64,000 nucleotides of DNA from Akanthomyces muscarius (Eukaryota; Ascomycota; Sordariomycetes; Hypocreales; Cordycipitaceae): assembly GCF_028009165.1 (NCBI RefSeq), contig NC_079243.1, positions 3,534,001 to 3,598,000 on the forward strand, written 5' to 3'. The notes beneath the pieces are model-generated. The model saw nothing but the letters and a program-made list of their open reading frames with translations, did no database searches and was not told the origin of the DNA. Positions 1-9,428 of the stretch are shown here, piece after piece (positions within the stretch are counted from its first letter, which is position 1; each line of letters begins with the position of its first letter). The position numbers and the translations under genes are program-made.

Positions 1-419
1 ACTAGAGGGGGTACCGTTAGTGACCGCCTGAGGGAGTAGCGGGAGTGGCAGGGGAGACTTGCGTTTGTAGCCGGCCATGAGCACGTTGGGGTGCATCTTG
101 AGGTGCTCGGAGAGCAGGTTGCCGAGGGTGTGATCCTCCTTCTTGAGCAAGAAATCTGATGTGTTGGACATGCCTGCAGACTTGTTAGATTTTTTTTCTT
201 TGGCACTGGATGACTGCTGTGAGACACATTGCGCGACTCACCAGAGTAGACCTTTTCCTCAATCTTCTTCTCGCCCTCGGCGAGCAGAAAGAGCTCGAAA
301 CTGAGAATCGGTCAGCATCAACGTCGGTGCGCCCCTGGAGCTTTCCATTTCAGAGTCGAATCCATGCTGAAGAAATGTTGCCGTCAAAACATGAAGACGT
401 ACCGATCAGGCGCGTTCAT
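1..419 (-). CDS. RPB11: RNA polymerase II subunit RPB11 (5' part; 3' end outside window)
   Basis: This is a partial gene running off the left edge. I assembled it from three short exons: 403..419, 242..300 and 63..173 (complement). They read MNAPDR, then FELFLLAEGEKKIEEKVYSG, then a segment ending in EDHTLGNLL...VLMAGYK. The start peptide and the DHTLGN / AGYK motifs are hallmarks of Rpb11, which pairs with Rpb3 in the assembly platform of nuclear RNA polymerase II. The first two introns have GT donors (gtacgt, gtgagt). After AGYK the reading meets gcaagt, and a CTAAC branch site with a TAG acceptor lies at the very edge, so a GC-AG intron (about 2..62) is likely and the fourth exon starts at base 1. 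DHTLGN also occurs in Rpc19, but the MNAPDRFELFLL start favours Rpb11. The gene is divergent from the methyltransferase at 1495. Confidence 0.85.
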
Positions 420-1494
420 GATGGCGTCTAGATGAACAAGAGGTTGAGTGTCGTGTGAGGTCCGAGTTGGAGGAGTTGAGCAGAGCGCCGAGCAACTGGC
501 GGCAGTGGTCCGGACTTATCTATGCAAGGATATTACCGGCCTAGGGTCAGTGAGGATGGCTGCACTTTTAGTGAATCGAATTTCGAAGTTGGTGATGTTT
601 ATGCCAGAATTAACGAGTTTGCGAGATTCACATTGAACAGCTCGCTGAGTCGTCGGTAGGTGCTACAAAAGATGGATAATGGTCGGCTAAACTGTGCCAC
701 CCTGGTGTGACAGAAGCAGGCTGTGGTTTGTGAATTAGTGGCTGGTTACAGCCTGTAGACAGGTGCCACTACAGCGATCGGTGGCGGCTAACGCCAGATG
801 GAAACAGCTATGAGTATAATGCTAGAATAATATTTCGCATAGTTGAAGCGGCAGGTTTCTGCTTCTACAGACTGTGTCAAAAATTTCATTAAAGAAGAAA
901 TGCGACCGCAGGGTGACACCGGCACTCCCAGCCAAGGACCGGGCGAAGGTCACTGAATACTCGGGGCAGTTAGTGAACTGGGTGGGAGACTTGTACAATG
1001 TGAAGATGCGCCTTAGATCTAACCAGATAAACACACACAGTCAAAGGCTAACAATTCAAATAGCCCGCTGTCATAAGCCTCGATTCAACTTGTCGCTCAG
1101 CCTTGCATCGTAATTTGACTCGGCGACGGCCGATCGATCGGCGTTACTGCAATGGTGTAACAAGGCCTTGCCACCTACCTATCCTGAGCAGCTCTCTGCT
1201 GTATGCGGCCTCGCCTCTGTTTCTGCGAGTTATTGCGAAGGAACAATGGAACGTAATCCATTTAATTTTGTGCTTTCTTTGTAGATGATTGCCAAATAAA
1301 AGACGGAAACCCCTATCAAATGAATTATAGATGACCTTTTTGGTACTCTCATTTCCTGTCATGTATTGCGTTCGACAGGTGATATATCTGCGTGGGGCGC
1401 AGGCCGGTGTCTCCAAGGGGCTCTTTGCGCCAACAATCTTTCGTCAAGCACAATACTCGTATTGCATCCGCCGATGGACTCGTCATAACAGCCA
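420..1494. other. Intergenic space between RPB11 and the HemK-type gene
   Basis: This 1.1 kb space lies between two divergent genes, so it should hold both promoters. Only short unrelated reading frames are present. I see no RNA gene or repeat. Confidence 0.6.
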
Positions 1495-2553
1495 ATGCCG
1501 CGAACTCCGCCTTGGCTTTTTCGACGGGCCAGACGACACTCGCCCCATGCCGCAACACTGCTTCTTGCCTGCAAGAGCTTGCCGCTCGCGCTCAATGAGC
1601 TGCGCTGGATCAGAGAATATGTCGACCTAAACACCAATCCTGCTCAGCGAGAGCAGCGCTTGCATGCGCTCTGTCGCCAAAGAGGCCAGGGTGTGCCCCT
1701 CCAATATGTCTTGAAATCACAGCCTTTTGGCCCGTTGGACATGAAATGCAAGCCTGGTGTGCTCATTCCGCGGCCAGAAACCGAGGCTTACACATACCAT
1801 CTTGCCAGTGAGGTGAAGAGGCTCGGACGCCGAGAGGGCTTGCAGGAGCTCAGGGTGCTGGACTTTTGCACCGGCACAGGCTGCATACCTCTACTTTTGT
1901 TTTCTCTTCTTCAGAGATCCTTCAACGTTTTGCAAGTACATGGCGTTGATATCTCGGCAGAAGCGGTCAACTTGGCCCGGGAGAATCTGGCTACGAATGC
2001 GCGAATGGAAAACCTAAACATTGTGCCAGGTCAAAAGCAAGTGGAAATCATCCAAGGCGACCTCTTTAGCGACTCGGAGATGGAAACGATAGTCTCTACG
2101 AATTGGGACGTTTTGACCGCGAATCCACCCTATATTTCGCTTGACGTCTGGAACAGCGGTCGCGGGCAAATGGGCCATTCCGTTCGCAAGTTTGAGCCTG
2201 CGCTAGCCCTGGTGCCTGGCGCCCATCTTGAGCCGCCACCGGGGTGGCAAAGTTCAGATGTCTTCTACGCTAGGCTGCTCGACGTTGCGTACAGGGTCAA
2301 ACCGAAGCTGCTGCTCTTGGAAATCGGCGACGAGCCGCAGGCCCTGCGAGTGGTAGGGAATTGTCTCAATCACCAACTTGCCAGCCACTCAACCATTGAA
2401 CTCTGGCGCGACACACCAGATGTGCAGGGGGACTCATATTGCCAGCAAGTTGAGGTTGTTTCTCGCGAGGGGCAGAAGTGTTTGGTACCAGTAAAGGGAA
2501 GCGGCAATATTCGAGCAATAATCATTAGGAGCGTTGACGCTGCGGCCTTTTGA
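1495..2553 (+). CDS. MTQ1: HemK/PrmC-type release-factor glutamine methyltransferase, probably mitochondrial (Mtq1)
   Basis: A single-exon protein of 352 aa. It belongs to the S-adenosylmethionine-dependent HemK/PrmC family, which methylates the glutamine of the GGQ loop of peptide-chain release factors. Visible signatures are IPRPETE at about residues 91-97, the SAM-binding motif VLDFCTGTGC at 121-130, and the catalytic NPPYIS at 210-215. The first 30 residues are rich in Arg and Ala with few acidic residues (MPRTPPWLFRRARR...), as expected for a mitochondrial presequence. This supports Mtq1 (mitochondrial Mrf1 substrate) rather than the cytosolic Mtq2, which is shorter and lacks the N-terminal domain. 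The ATG at 1495 is the first one in frame. The insert between NPPYIS and the C-terminus is typical of fungal members. The function assignment is solid; the compartment is inferred. Confidence 0.88.
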   Translation: MPRTPPWLFRRARRHSPHAATLLLACKSLPLALNELRWIREYVDLNTNPAQREQRLHALCRQRGQGVPLQYVLKSQPFGPLDMKCKPGVLIPRPETEAYTYHLASEVKRLGRREGLQELRVLDFCTGTGCIPLLLFSLLQRSFNVLQVHGVDISAEAVNLARENLATNARMENLNIVPGQKQVEIIQGDLFSDSEMETIVSTNWDVLTANPPYISLDVWNSGRGQMGHSVRKFEPALALVPGAHLEPPPGWQSSDVFYARLLDVAYRVKPKLLLLEIGDEPQALRVVGNCLNHQLASHSTIELWRDTPDVQGDSYCQQVEVVSREGQKCLVPVKGSGNIRAIIIRSVDAAAF

Positions 2554-3054
2554 ATGGCCTGGAGGCTTGCAAGTGGCATACATCTGTGATGCATGGCGAC
2601 CAGAAACACAGTCGTCAGCCCAACAAAGATGGCCGAATACAAAACTAAGAATTAAATTGCATAAATGTTTCTCATCGTACTTGTGATATGATTTTCTCAA
2701 TTTACTTTCTTTATACCTGCTCTGCTCGTCATGCAACTCCTCGACGCACGCAAAGTCCGCCGCTGGTGAGTCACGTGAACATCATGTAATTTTGAGCATT
2801 TGCCGCCCCATAACTTACATCCCATCCACATCCATACCTCGAAGCTTCCAGCTTGGAGCATCCGCTATCGCCAATTTACATTCAACCGCCGATCGCTTGA
2901 CTTGCCAACAACTGGATGCTCGCCATCCATAGAAGTCTTCTCTGAGCCGTCGAACAATTGACTCGCGCAGCTCATGAGGTAGCTTCACCCGCGCAACCAG
3001 CTCACCCGTCACTTGGCCGGTGGTTCCGCAAACTGCGCAATATCAACCACAAAA
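2554..3054. other. Intergenic space: HemK 3' end and m-AAA protease promoter
   Basis: A 500-base space between two co-oriented genes. Apart from the TGAGTCACGTGA element listed separately, I see no gene or repeat. Confidence 0.6.
2767..2778. promoter_or_regulatory. Composite TGAGTCA / TCACGTGA site
   Basis: TGAGTCA (Gcn4/CPC1/AP-1 type) overlaps the palindrome TCACGTGA (E-box, Cbf1/bHLH type) in the 12 bases TGAGTCACGTGA, about 280 bases upstream of the m-AAA protease ATG. Both cores are seen directly. Binding is inferred. Confidence 0.4.
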
Positions 3055-5739
3055 ATGTCACGCTTTCTGCGACAATCAGGCCAGCTGACGCGGCTCTTGA
3101 GAGTCTCGCAGCAGGCCAGCCTGCAAAGAGGCGTGCGTCTGTCTTCACTTTCTCGAGCAACCGCAACCCCGATCCTGCGCAACAGCCACGCCACCCAGCT
3201 GCGATGCTACGCCTCGAAGCCTCCGCGACAGGACGACAACCAGAAGCCGAAAAAGGATGCCGACGAACCAAAGGACGAAAACCTGAACGAGGAGAAAAAG
3301 CCCGACGTCCAGGAAGAGGGTGCCAAGAAGGATGAATCTAAGCCCTTTCCCTTGCCCGACGGCTGGATTCACCTGAGCAAAGACGAGATCAAGCAAATGC
3401 AGGTCTTCTATCAGGTCATCCCTGAGGCTCAAAGGGCGCGACTGGACGAAATCCTCAAGGGCATCGCAGAAACCGGAGCCCCAGCGGAAATAAGAGATAT
3501 TCTCGGCAAACTGAAAAAGGGCCCCGGTAACTTGTCCATCATGGACAAGGGCCGCCTCATGCGCTGCGTTTTCACCATGGCCGAGCGACTGGCCGCATGG
3601 GAAGTGGATCAAGAGAAGAAGAAGAACGGCACTTTTACACAAAACAATATTGGCGAGGACGGCAAGGCTGACCCTAGTCAACAAGCTCGCAAGGATCAGG
3701 GCCAGAATCAAGGTCCAGGACGACCCGGCGATGAAAATACCAAAACAATCAGCGTGCGAATCAGCCTGATGCAAACCGTCCTTCTCCTGGGTATCATCAT
3801 GTACTCGCTGGATTCTTTCGGTGGCTCCATGTCTCAGAAGCAAATCACTTGGCAGGAGATGCGCAAAGCGTTCCTTGACAAGGGACTGGTGCAGAAGCTG
3901 GTTGTTGTCAATGGATCACAGGTTCGTGTTGATCTTCACCCCACAGCGGCTCAAGGCGACGACAAGAGGCAATACGTCTTCACGATTGGATCTGTTGAAT
4001 CTTTCGAGAAGAAGCTGGAGGAAGCTCAGGACCAGCTCGGCATTCCTCAGAGCGAGCGCATCCCTGTCAGCTACGAGGCTGGCGGCAGCACGATAGGCAA
4101 TATCCTTCTGGCATTTGGCCCTACGCTACTGTTCATCGGCTTGATTCTCTACACGCAGCGCTCTATGGGAGGACGTGGTGGTGCTGGCGGCATGTTCAAC
4201 TTTGGCAAGAGCAAGGCCAAGAAGTTCAACGCCGAGAGCGCTGTCAAGGTTAAGTTTGCCGATGTCGCCGGTCTCGAGGAGGCAAAGACGGAGATTATGG
4301 AGTTTGTTAGCTTCTTGAAGCAGCCGGAGAAGTTTGAGAAGCTAGGTGCCAAGATTCCTCGTGGCGCTATTCTTGCCGGTCCTCCTGGTACCGGTAAGAC
4401 GCTACTCGCCAAGGCCACTGCCGGTGAATCTGGTGTGCCATTCTTCAGCGTCAGCGGATCCGAATTCGTCGAAATGTTTGTTGGTGTCGGTCCTTCCAGA
4501 GTCCGTGATCTGTTCGCTGAAGGCCGCAAGAATGCCCCGTGCATCATCTTCATTGACGAAATCGACGCCATCGGACGGGCTAGACAGGATAGTGGCAAGG
4601 GTTTCGGAGGAAACGACGAGCGTGAAGCTACTCTGAACCAGATTCTAACAGAAATGGACGGTTTCAACACAAGAGAGCAAGTTGTCGTTCTTGCGGGTAC
4701 CAACAGAGCCGATGTCTTGGACAAGGCGCTGATGCGTCCCGGTCGATTCGACAGACATATTTACGTCGACCGCCCTACCATGAGCGGACGCCAAGAAATC
4801 TTCAAGGTTTACCTCAAGAAGATTGTGACCAGCGAAGACATTGAACACCTGGTCGGCCGTCTGTCTACCCTCACTCCCGGTTTCTCTGGTGCTGACATCT
4901 CCAACGTGGTTAACGAAGCTGCCCTGATTGCTGCCCGTGCCAACGCCGACGAGGTCAAGATGGAGCACTTTGAGCGTGCCATTGAGCGTGTCATTGGTGG
5001 TCTGGAGCGCAAGTCTCTGGTACTCAAGCCTTTGGAGAAGAAGACTGTTGCATACCATGAGGCCGGCCACGCAATCTGCGGTTGGTTCCTGCAGCATGCC
5101 GATCCTTTACTCAAGGTTTCCATCATTCCCCGCGGACAGGGCGCTTTGGGTTATGCCCAGTACCTACCTCAGGACGCCTACCTCATGAGCACAAATCAGC
5201 TCATGGACCGCATGGCCATGACCATGGGTGGACGCGTTTCCGAGGAGCTGCACTTCCCGACTGTTACAACCGGAGCTAGCGACGACTTCAAGAAGGTCAG
5301 CCAAATGGCACGCAGCATGGTCACTCAGTGGGGCATGTCCGATCTTGTCGGCCCTGTTCACTTTGACAATGATCCCAACCGCATGCACAAGCCCTTTGCT
5401 GAATCTACAGCCCAGCAGATCGACCAGGAGGTGCACAGAATAGTCGAGGAGGCCTACAAGCGCTGCAAGGATCTCCTGACGGAGAAGAAGAAGGAGGTTG
5501 GCCTCGTTGCGGAGGAGCTTCTCAAGAAGGAGATGCTTGTGCGCGACGACATGGTGCGCATCCTGGGCAAGCGTCCCTTTGAGGACAATGAAGACTTTGA
5601 AAAATACTTTGGTGGCAGCAAGGAGGAGAGCGCGCCCCCGCCATTCCCCAATGACGGCGAGGCGCCTGCCCCTGGTGACTCGCCACAACCCTCGCCGGCT
5701 TTCAACGAGCTGTCGAGATCAGAGCAGAGAAGGCTATAA
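3055..5739 (+). CDS. AFG3: Mitochondrial m-AAA protease (Afg3/Yta12 family)
   Basis: A single-exon protein of 894 aa from the ATG at 3055 (context cacaaaaATG). This is an ATP-dependent zinc metalloprotease of the mitochondrial inner membrane that degrades unassembled membrane proteins and matures others. The N-terminus ([16 protein letters not shown]) is an Arg-rich presequence, followed by a Lys/Glu-rich linker. Two membrane helices lie at about 237-256 and 348-369. The AAA domain has Walker A GPPGTGKT (442-449) and Walker B FIDE (D501). The protease site HEAGH is at 668-672, with a GASDD segment near 741-744 that likely gives the third zinc ligand. The tail is Pro/acidic. Filamentous fungi usually have one main m-AAA subunit, annotated variously as MAP-1, Afg3 or Rca1; I cannot choose between the yeast paralogues. 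Confidence 0.93.
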   Translation: MSRFLRQSGQLTRLLRVSQQASLQRGVRLSSLSRATATPILRNSHATQLRCYASKPPRQDDNQKPKKDADEPKDENLNEEKKPDVQEEGAKKDESKPFPLPDGWIHLSKDEIKQMQVFYQVIPEAQRARLDEILKGIAETGAPAEIRDILGKLKKGPGNLSIMDKGRLMRCVFTMAERLAAWEVDQEKKKNGTFTQNNIGEDGKADPSQQARKDQGQNQGPGRPGDENTKTISVRISLMQTVLLLGIIMYSLDSFGGSMSQKQITWQEMRKAFLDKGLVQKLVVVNGSQVRVDLHPTAAQGDDKRQYVFTIGSVESFEKKLEEAQDQLGIPQSERIPVSYEAGGSTIGNILLAFGPTLLFIGLILYTQRSMGGRGGAGGMFNFGKSKAKKFNAESAVKVKFADVAGLEEAKTEIMEFVSFLKQPEKFEKLGAKIPRGAILAGPPGTGKTLLAKATAGESGVPFFSVSGSEFVEMFVGVGPSRVRDLFAEGRKNAPCIIFIDEIDAIGRARQDSGKGFGGNDEREATLNQILTEMDGFNTREQVVVLAGTNRADVLDKALMRPGRFDRHIYVDRPTMSGRQEIFKVYLKKIVTSEDIEHLVGRLSTLTPGFSGADISNVVNEAALIAARANADEVKMEHFERAIERVIGGLERKSLVLKPLEKKTVAYHEAGHAICGWFLQHADPLLKVSIIPRGQGALGYAQYLPQDAYLMSTNQLMDRMAMTMGGRVSEELHFPTVTTGASDDFKKVSQMARSMVTQWGMSDLVGPVHFDNDPNRMHKPFAESTAQQIDQEVHRIVEEAYKRCKDLLTEKKKEVGLVAEELLKKEMLVRDDMVRILGKRPFEDNEDFEKYFGGSKEESAPPPFPNDGEAPAPGDSPQPSPAFNELSRSEQRRL

Positions 5740-6857
5740 CAAGCTACTGTATCTATCTATTGCATGGCTTGGACCCGGTGTTGGGAAACTTGGATGCGCG
5801 AGGCTTCGGGCTTTCGCCGTCCAATATTCTCTCAACTCTACAAAAAGGGAAAGAAAGGGTATTTTCTAGTGTTAACAGAAAGCCCATGTCTTGTGTATTT
5901 TTTTGGGGGCGTTTACGTCTTGGTGGTTGCGTCAACTCCTCATTTCTTTGTAATATGTACTCTTATGGCTAGATAGAAGACTTTGTCGAAAATACGTCTC
6001 AACTACATCACAATAGAGCACTCTTCTGTACAATGCACATTGTGAAGCACTACCGAGACACCGACTGCATCTGGCTGGCCATGAGCGTCGGCGCTGCTGC
6101 ATCGATGTTTGCGCGCATGGTGCAGCGTCAGATCGAGCGATGAGACAGACAACGTCCTGATGCAAAAAGTGTCCGCGATCAGCACGGCGAAATGCACGTG
6201 GCTGCATTAGGCGCGGCCCAAGAAAGGTGCCAACAAACCTAGCGCGCGCCGGGCCAGCTCTGCTCGATCTTGGGACATTGTGACAATGTAAGCCATCAGT
6301 GTCCATCTCCACAAGCAGCACAACATGGCTTCTTCGGTGTTTTATTTTTATTTTTATACAAAAGCGCATATACTTGGGCATTCTCAAATGGCATGCTATT
6401 ATTCAACAGATTTGTCAAAGCACTCCGAGAACAAGCGGAATCTATTATGCAAAGAAAGAAGGCTAGGCTGTGTGGCGGGCAGTAGCGTCGAGGCCAGTGA
6501 CGCTTACTTTCTAGGTCCTATCTACGCATCGCCGGATGCGTTTCTATCGGCTCCGTGGGGAGAGAAAAAAGGTGCAAAGATCGATAGGGATACCTTTAAG
6601 GCTGCGGATCTCTTTGTTCAAATTCACGGTCTAGAATCGTCGCACCATGCGGGCGTGACACGTGCATGACGCCCGACGCCCATCATTCAACCGCCCACGT
6701 CATACAAAAAGGTGCCCGGCCACGGCGCCTCGCCCATTTGCTGGAGGCAGGCGGCGATTTGTTTTTTCTTTTGTGATTCCTTCAAGGTAGTGAGACAGTT
6801 TGAGATCGAGAAGAAAAGAAGGAAAGAGAAGAGAGAGAAAAGAAAAAGCAAAAAGGA
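5740..6857. other. Intergenic space upstream of the MFS transporter gene
   Basis: A 1.1 kb space. The last ~60 bases before the transporter ATG (about 6800-6857) are strongly purine-rich (GA/AAAG) on the + strand, probably the 5' leader. The 114-codon frame at 6325..6669 has no recognisable features. Confidence 0.5.
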
Positions 6858-8654
6858 ATGTATAAGACAGCGACGCTCGAGTCGGCAGGCTCGACGCCGT
6901 CTATCGAGCATGTCGCCACCACCACCGCCGCCACGGCCGAGCAGCAACCACTGGCGCTGTCGTCGTCGTCAAACATGGACGTGTCGGACCTGCGCGGGCT
7001 GTCGCTCTACCAGCGAAAGTGCACCCTCATCAACCGCGAGATTGACGCGTACGGCATGGGCCGGTACCAGTGGTGCGTGTGGGCGCTTTGCGGCTGCGGC
7101 TACTTCATCGACCTGCTCTGGGCGCAGGCGTTTGGCCTCGTCCTGAGCCCGCTGCAGCAGGAGCTGGGCTTTGGCAACGGCAAGTCGGGCAACATTGCCA
7201 CGAGCTTCAACGCCGGCCTCACGGCGGGGGCCTTTTTCTGGGGCTTCATGGCGGACATAATCGGTACGTCTCTATCCAGAAAGCGGTCCCTGCATGACCG
7301 ACGTTTCTTCTTGTTCTAACCAGAGACTCGGGGACGACGTATAGGCCGTCGATGGGCATTCAACCTGACGTGCCTGGTCTCGTCGGTGTTCGGCCTCTGC
7401 CTCGGCGCCTCGGAGAGCTACACGACCTTTCTCGTCCTCACGGCCTTTGTCGGCTTCGGCGTTGGCGGCAACATCCCCGTCGACTCGGCCATCTTCCTCG
7501 AGTTCGTGCCGCGCAACCGACGCTTCCTGCTGGCGTGCCTGTCGCTCTTCCAGCCGCTGGGCGTCATCGTCTCGAGCGCCATCGCCTTTGGCTTCATCCC
7601 GGGCTACTCGTGCTCGCCCAACTTTTCCGAGCCGGACCAGCTGCCGTCGTGCCACAACGTCGCGGACGGTGTTGTGTGCTGCACGCGCGGCAGCAACAAG
7701 GGCTGGCGCTACGTGCTCTTCACCACAGGCGCCCTCTCGCTGACCGTGTTTGTGCTCCGCTTCTTGGTCTTTTCGTTTAAAGAGACGCCCAAGTTTCTGG
7801 TCTACTCGGGCCGCGACGGCGAGGCGATTGAGACGATGAGACACATTACGGGCGGCAAGGGCAGCGACTGTCGCCTCACGGCCGAGGTGTTTGAGACGAT
7901 TGAGCGCGACTTTGAGTCGGAAATCAGCAGCAGCAGGAGCTCCCAGTCGGGAGTCTTGCTGCAGGAGACGAACAAAGGCAGCAATGCGCGTGCAAAGATG
8001 GCTGGCAAACTGTCTCCGTACAAGGTCTTCTTCAGCAGCTGGGGCATGGCCAGGCTGACCATCCTGGTCTGGCTGACGTACGCAATGGACTTTTCCGGCT
8101 TCACCGTCGCGGGCTTCTACCTGCCGAGGATCCTCGCCATCAAGAACGGCGCCGCCAACGTGAGCCTCAAGTTCACGTACGCCGCCTACATCTACACGTA
8201 CGCGCCGGGCATCCTGGGCGTCTTTGCCGGCGCGCTCATGTACACGGTGCCGGCGTTTGGGCGCAAGTGGACCATGGTCTTCTCGTCGGCCCTCATGGGC
8301 ACGTCCATCTTTCTGCTGGCCACCGTCGACTCGGTGGCCAAGCGCGAGGGCCTGTTCACGCTCGAGTACTTTTTCCAGTCCATGTTCAACGCCGTCCTGT
8401 ACGGCTGGACGCCCGAGGCGTTCCCGGCGCCGATCCGGGGCTTCGCGTGCGGCGTCGCCGGCTTCTGGGGCCGGCTTTTTGGCATCGTCAGCCCGCTGAT
8501 TGCGCAGAGCCTGTACGGCCGGGCGACGGACGGCGAGGGCGGCGATATCAATGCCGTCCTGTACCTGGCGGGCGGCATCACGCTGGGCTGTGTTCTCAGC
8601 ACGGCACTGCTGCCGTCCAAGCTCATGGAGTCGGAGGATGAGGTGAAGCGATGA
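6858..8654 (+). CDS. Major facilitator superfamily transporter
   Basis: Two exons, 6858..7263 and 7345..8654, give 571 aa. The intron starts at gtacgt and ends in TATAG; joining restores DIIGRRWAFN, the family's loop 2-3 signature (G-x3-D-x2-G-R-R) after the second membrane segment. About twelve hydrophobic segments are visible, starting near WCVWALCGCGYFIDLLWAQ, with a central soluble loop around QSGVLLQETNKGSNARAKMAGK between the two six-helix halves. The layout resembles the sugar/phosphate or SVOP-like branch, in which an acidic residue lies in TM1 (YFIDLLW), but the substrate cannot be read from the sequence. The third exonic helix region VGFGVGGNIPVDSAIFLEF is well conserved in fungal homologues. 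The gene is co-oriented with, and 0.77 kb upstream of, the Bor1 gene. Confidence 0.87.
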
Positions 8655-8860
8655 TGCTGTCACTTGTCGAAGACGACGAAATTGTATATTATTAGATATC
8701 ACTGTATTTATTCCGACTGACCTATAGCGTGTGGTGTAAGCCGCAATGTACACGAGAGCGTTACGAAAGATTTGACTTGAAGCATATATTTTAAGATATA
8801 ATACATACCTCATTTTAGCGAAATAGAATTCTATTATTTCTTCCACTCATAATGGCATTT

Positions 8861-9188
8861 TGAGTCAACAAAGTGCCCGCCCTGTTATGACGATGCCATA
8901 ACTACTTTGTACATGCGACGCTAAATTATAGCGCATCCGGCGCTGGCCACGGTTGAGTCAGAGGCCGCCCAGCACCAGCGCTTGACCGACTCGTGCTAAT
9001 AAGAGCACAAGCTAGAGAGAGCATTTCTACCTTGGCCGCAGCGACCTTGATCTCCTCTCAGTTGGCACATTCATCCTGATTGCACCTCAATCGCATCGCC
9101 ACACGATCCGTGCAAGCCAATTTCCATCTCATCGAATTGGCAGAAGCAAGCTCTACCCCTGTAGCGTTTCTTTGCCGCCTTTGAGTCA
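8861..9188. promoter_or_regulatory. Cluster of three TGAGTCA sites (Gcn4/CPC1/AP-1 type)
   Basis: Exact TGAGTCA occurs at 8861-8867, 8954-8960 and 9182-9188, which is 241 to 568 bases upstream of the BOR1 ATG. TGA(C/G)TCA is the established binding core of bZIP factors such as Gcn4, CPC1/CpcA and AP-1 proteins. Three exact copies in 330 bases is well above the chance level for a seven-base site. Control of BOR1 is inferred from position. Confidence 0.5.
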
Positions 9189-9290
9189 AACACTCGGGGC
9201 AATAACGCCTTGACAGTTGTTGAGCGGGCAGCCTGTTTTCACATCAACACTTCCAAGAGGACGGAGAATTCATCATGCGGCTGTGGCCTC

Positions 9291-9297
9291 TATAAAA
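9291..9297 (+). promoter_or_regulatory. TATA-like element upstream of BOR1
   Basis: TATAAAA lies 132 bases before the BOR1 ATG, downstream of the TGAGTCA cluster, in a position suitable for a core promoter. Confidence 0.45.
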
Positions 9298-9428
9298 ATT
9301 TACAGAAAAAAGAACGGCGCACCTGCACAAATTTCAGCGCCTTTGCAGCAGGCAAGGGGGAGAAAAGCTTGATCGCCCCGGAAGCTGTTTGATGAAAGCG
9401 CCTCCGCGAGAGCTTCAGCACCGACGTC

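Larger units (their letters stand above)
8655..9428. other. Intergenic space: BOR1 promoter region
   Basis: A 774-base space between two co-oriented transporter genes. It contains three TGAGTCA sites and a TATA-like element, listed separately, and no reading frame worth calling. Confidence 0.6.

Noticed and set aside
6325..6669. 114-codon frame upstream of the MFS gene
   Set aside because: Average composition, no motif, no splice extension and no related neighbour; a chance frame is likelier.
7272..8846. 524-codon open frame on the - strand opposite the MFS transporter
   Set aside because: It is Arg/Ala/Glu-rich, typical of antisense to GC-rich coding sequence. The sense frame has TM helices and a spliced GRR motif.
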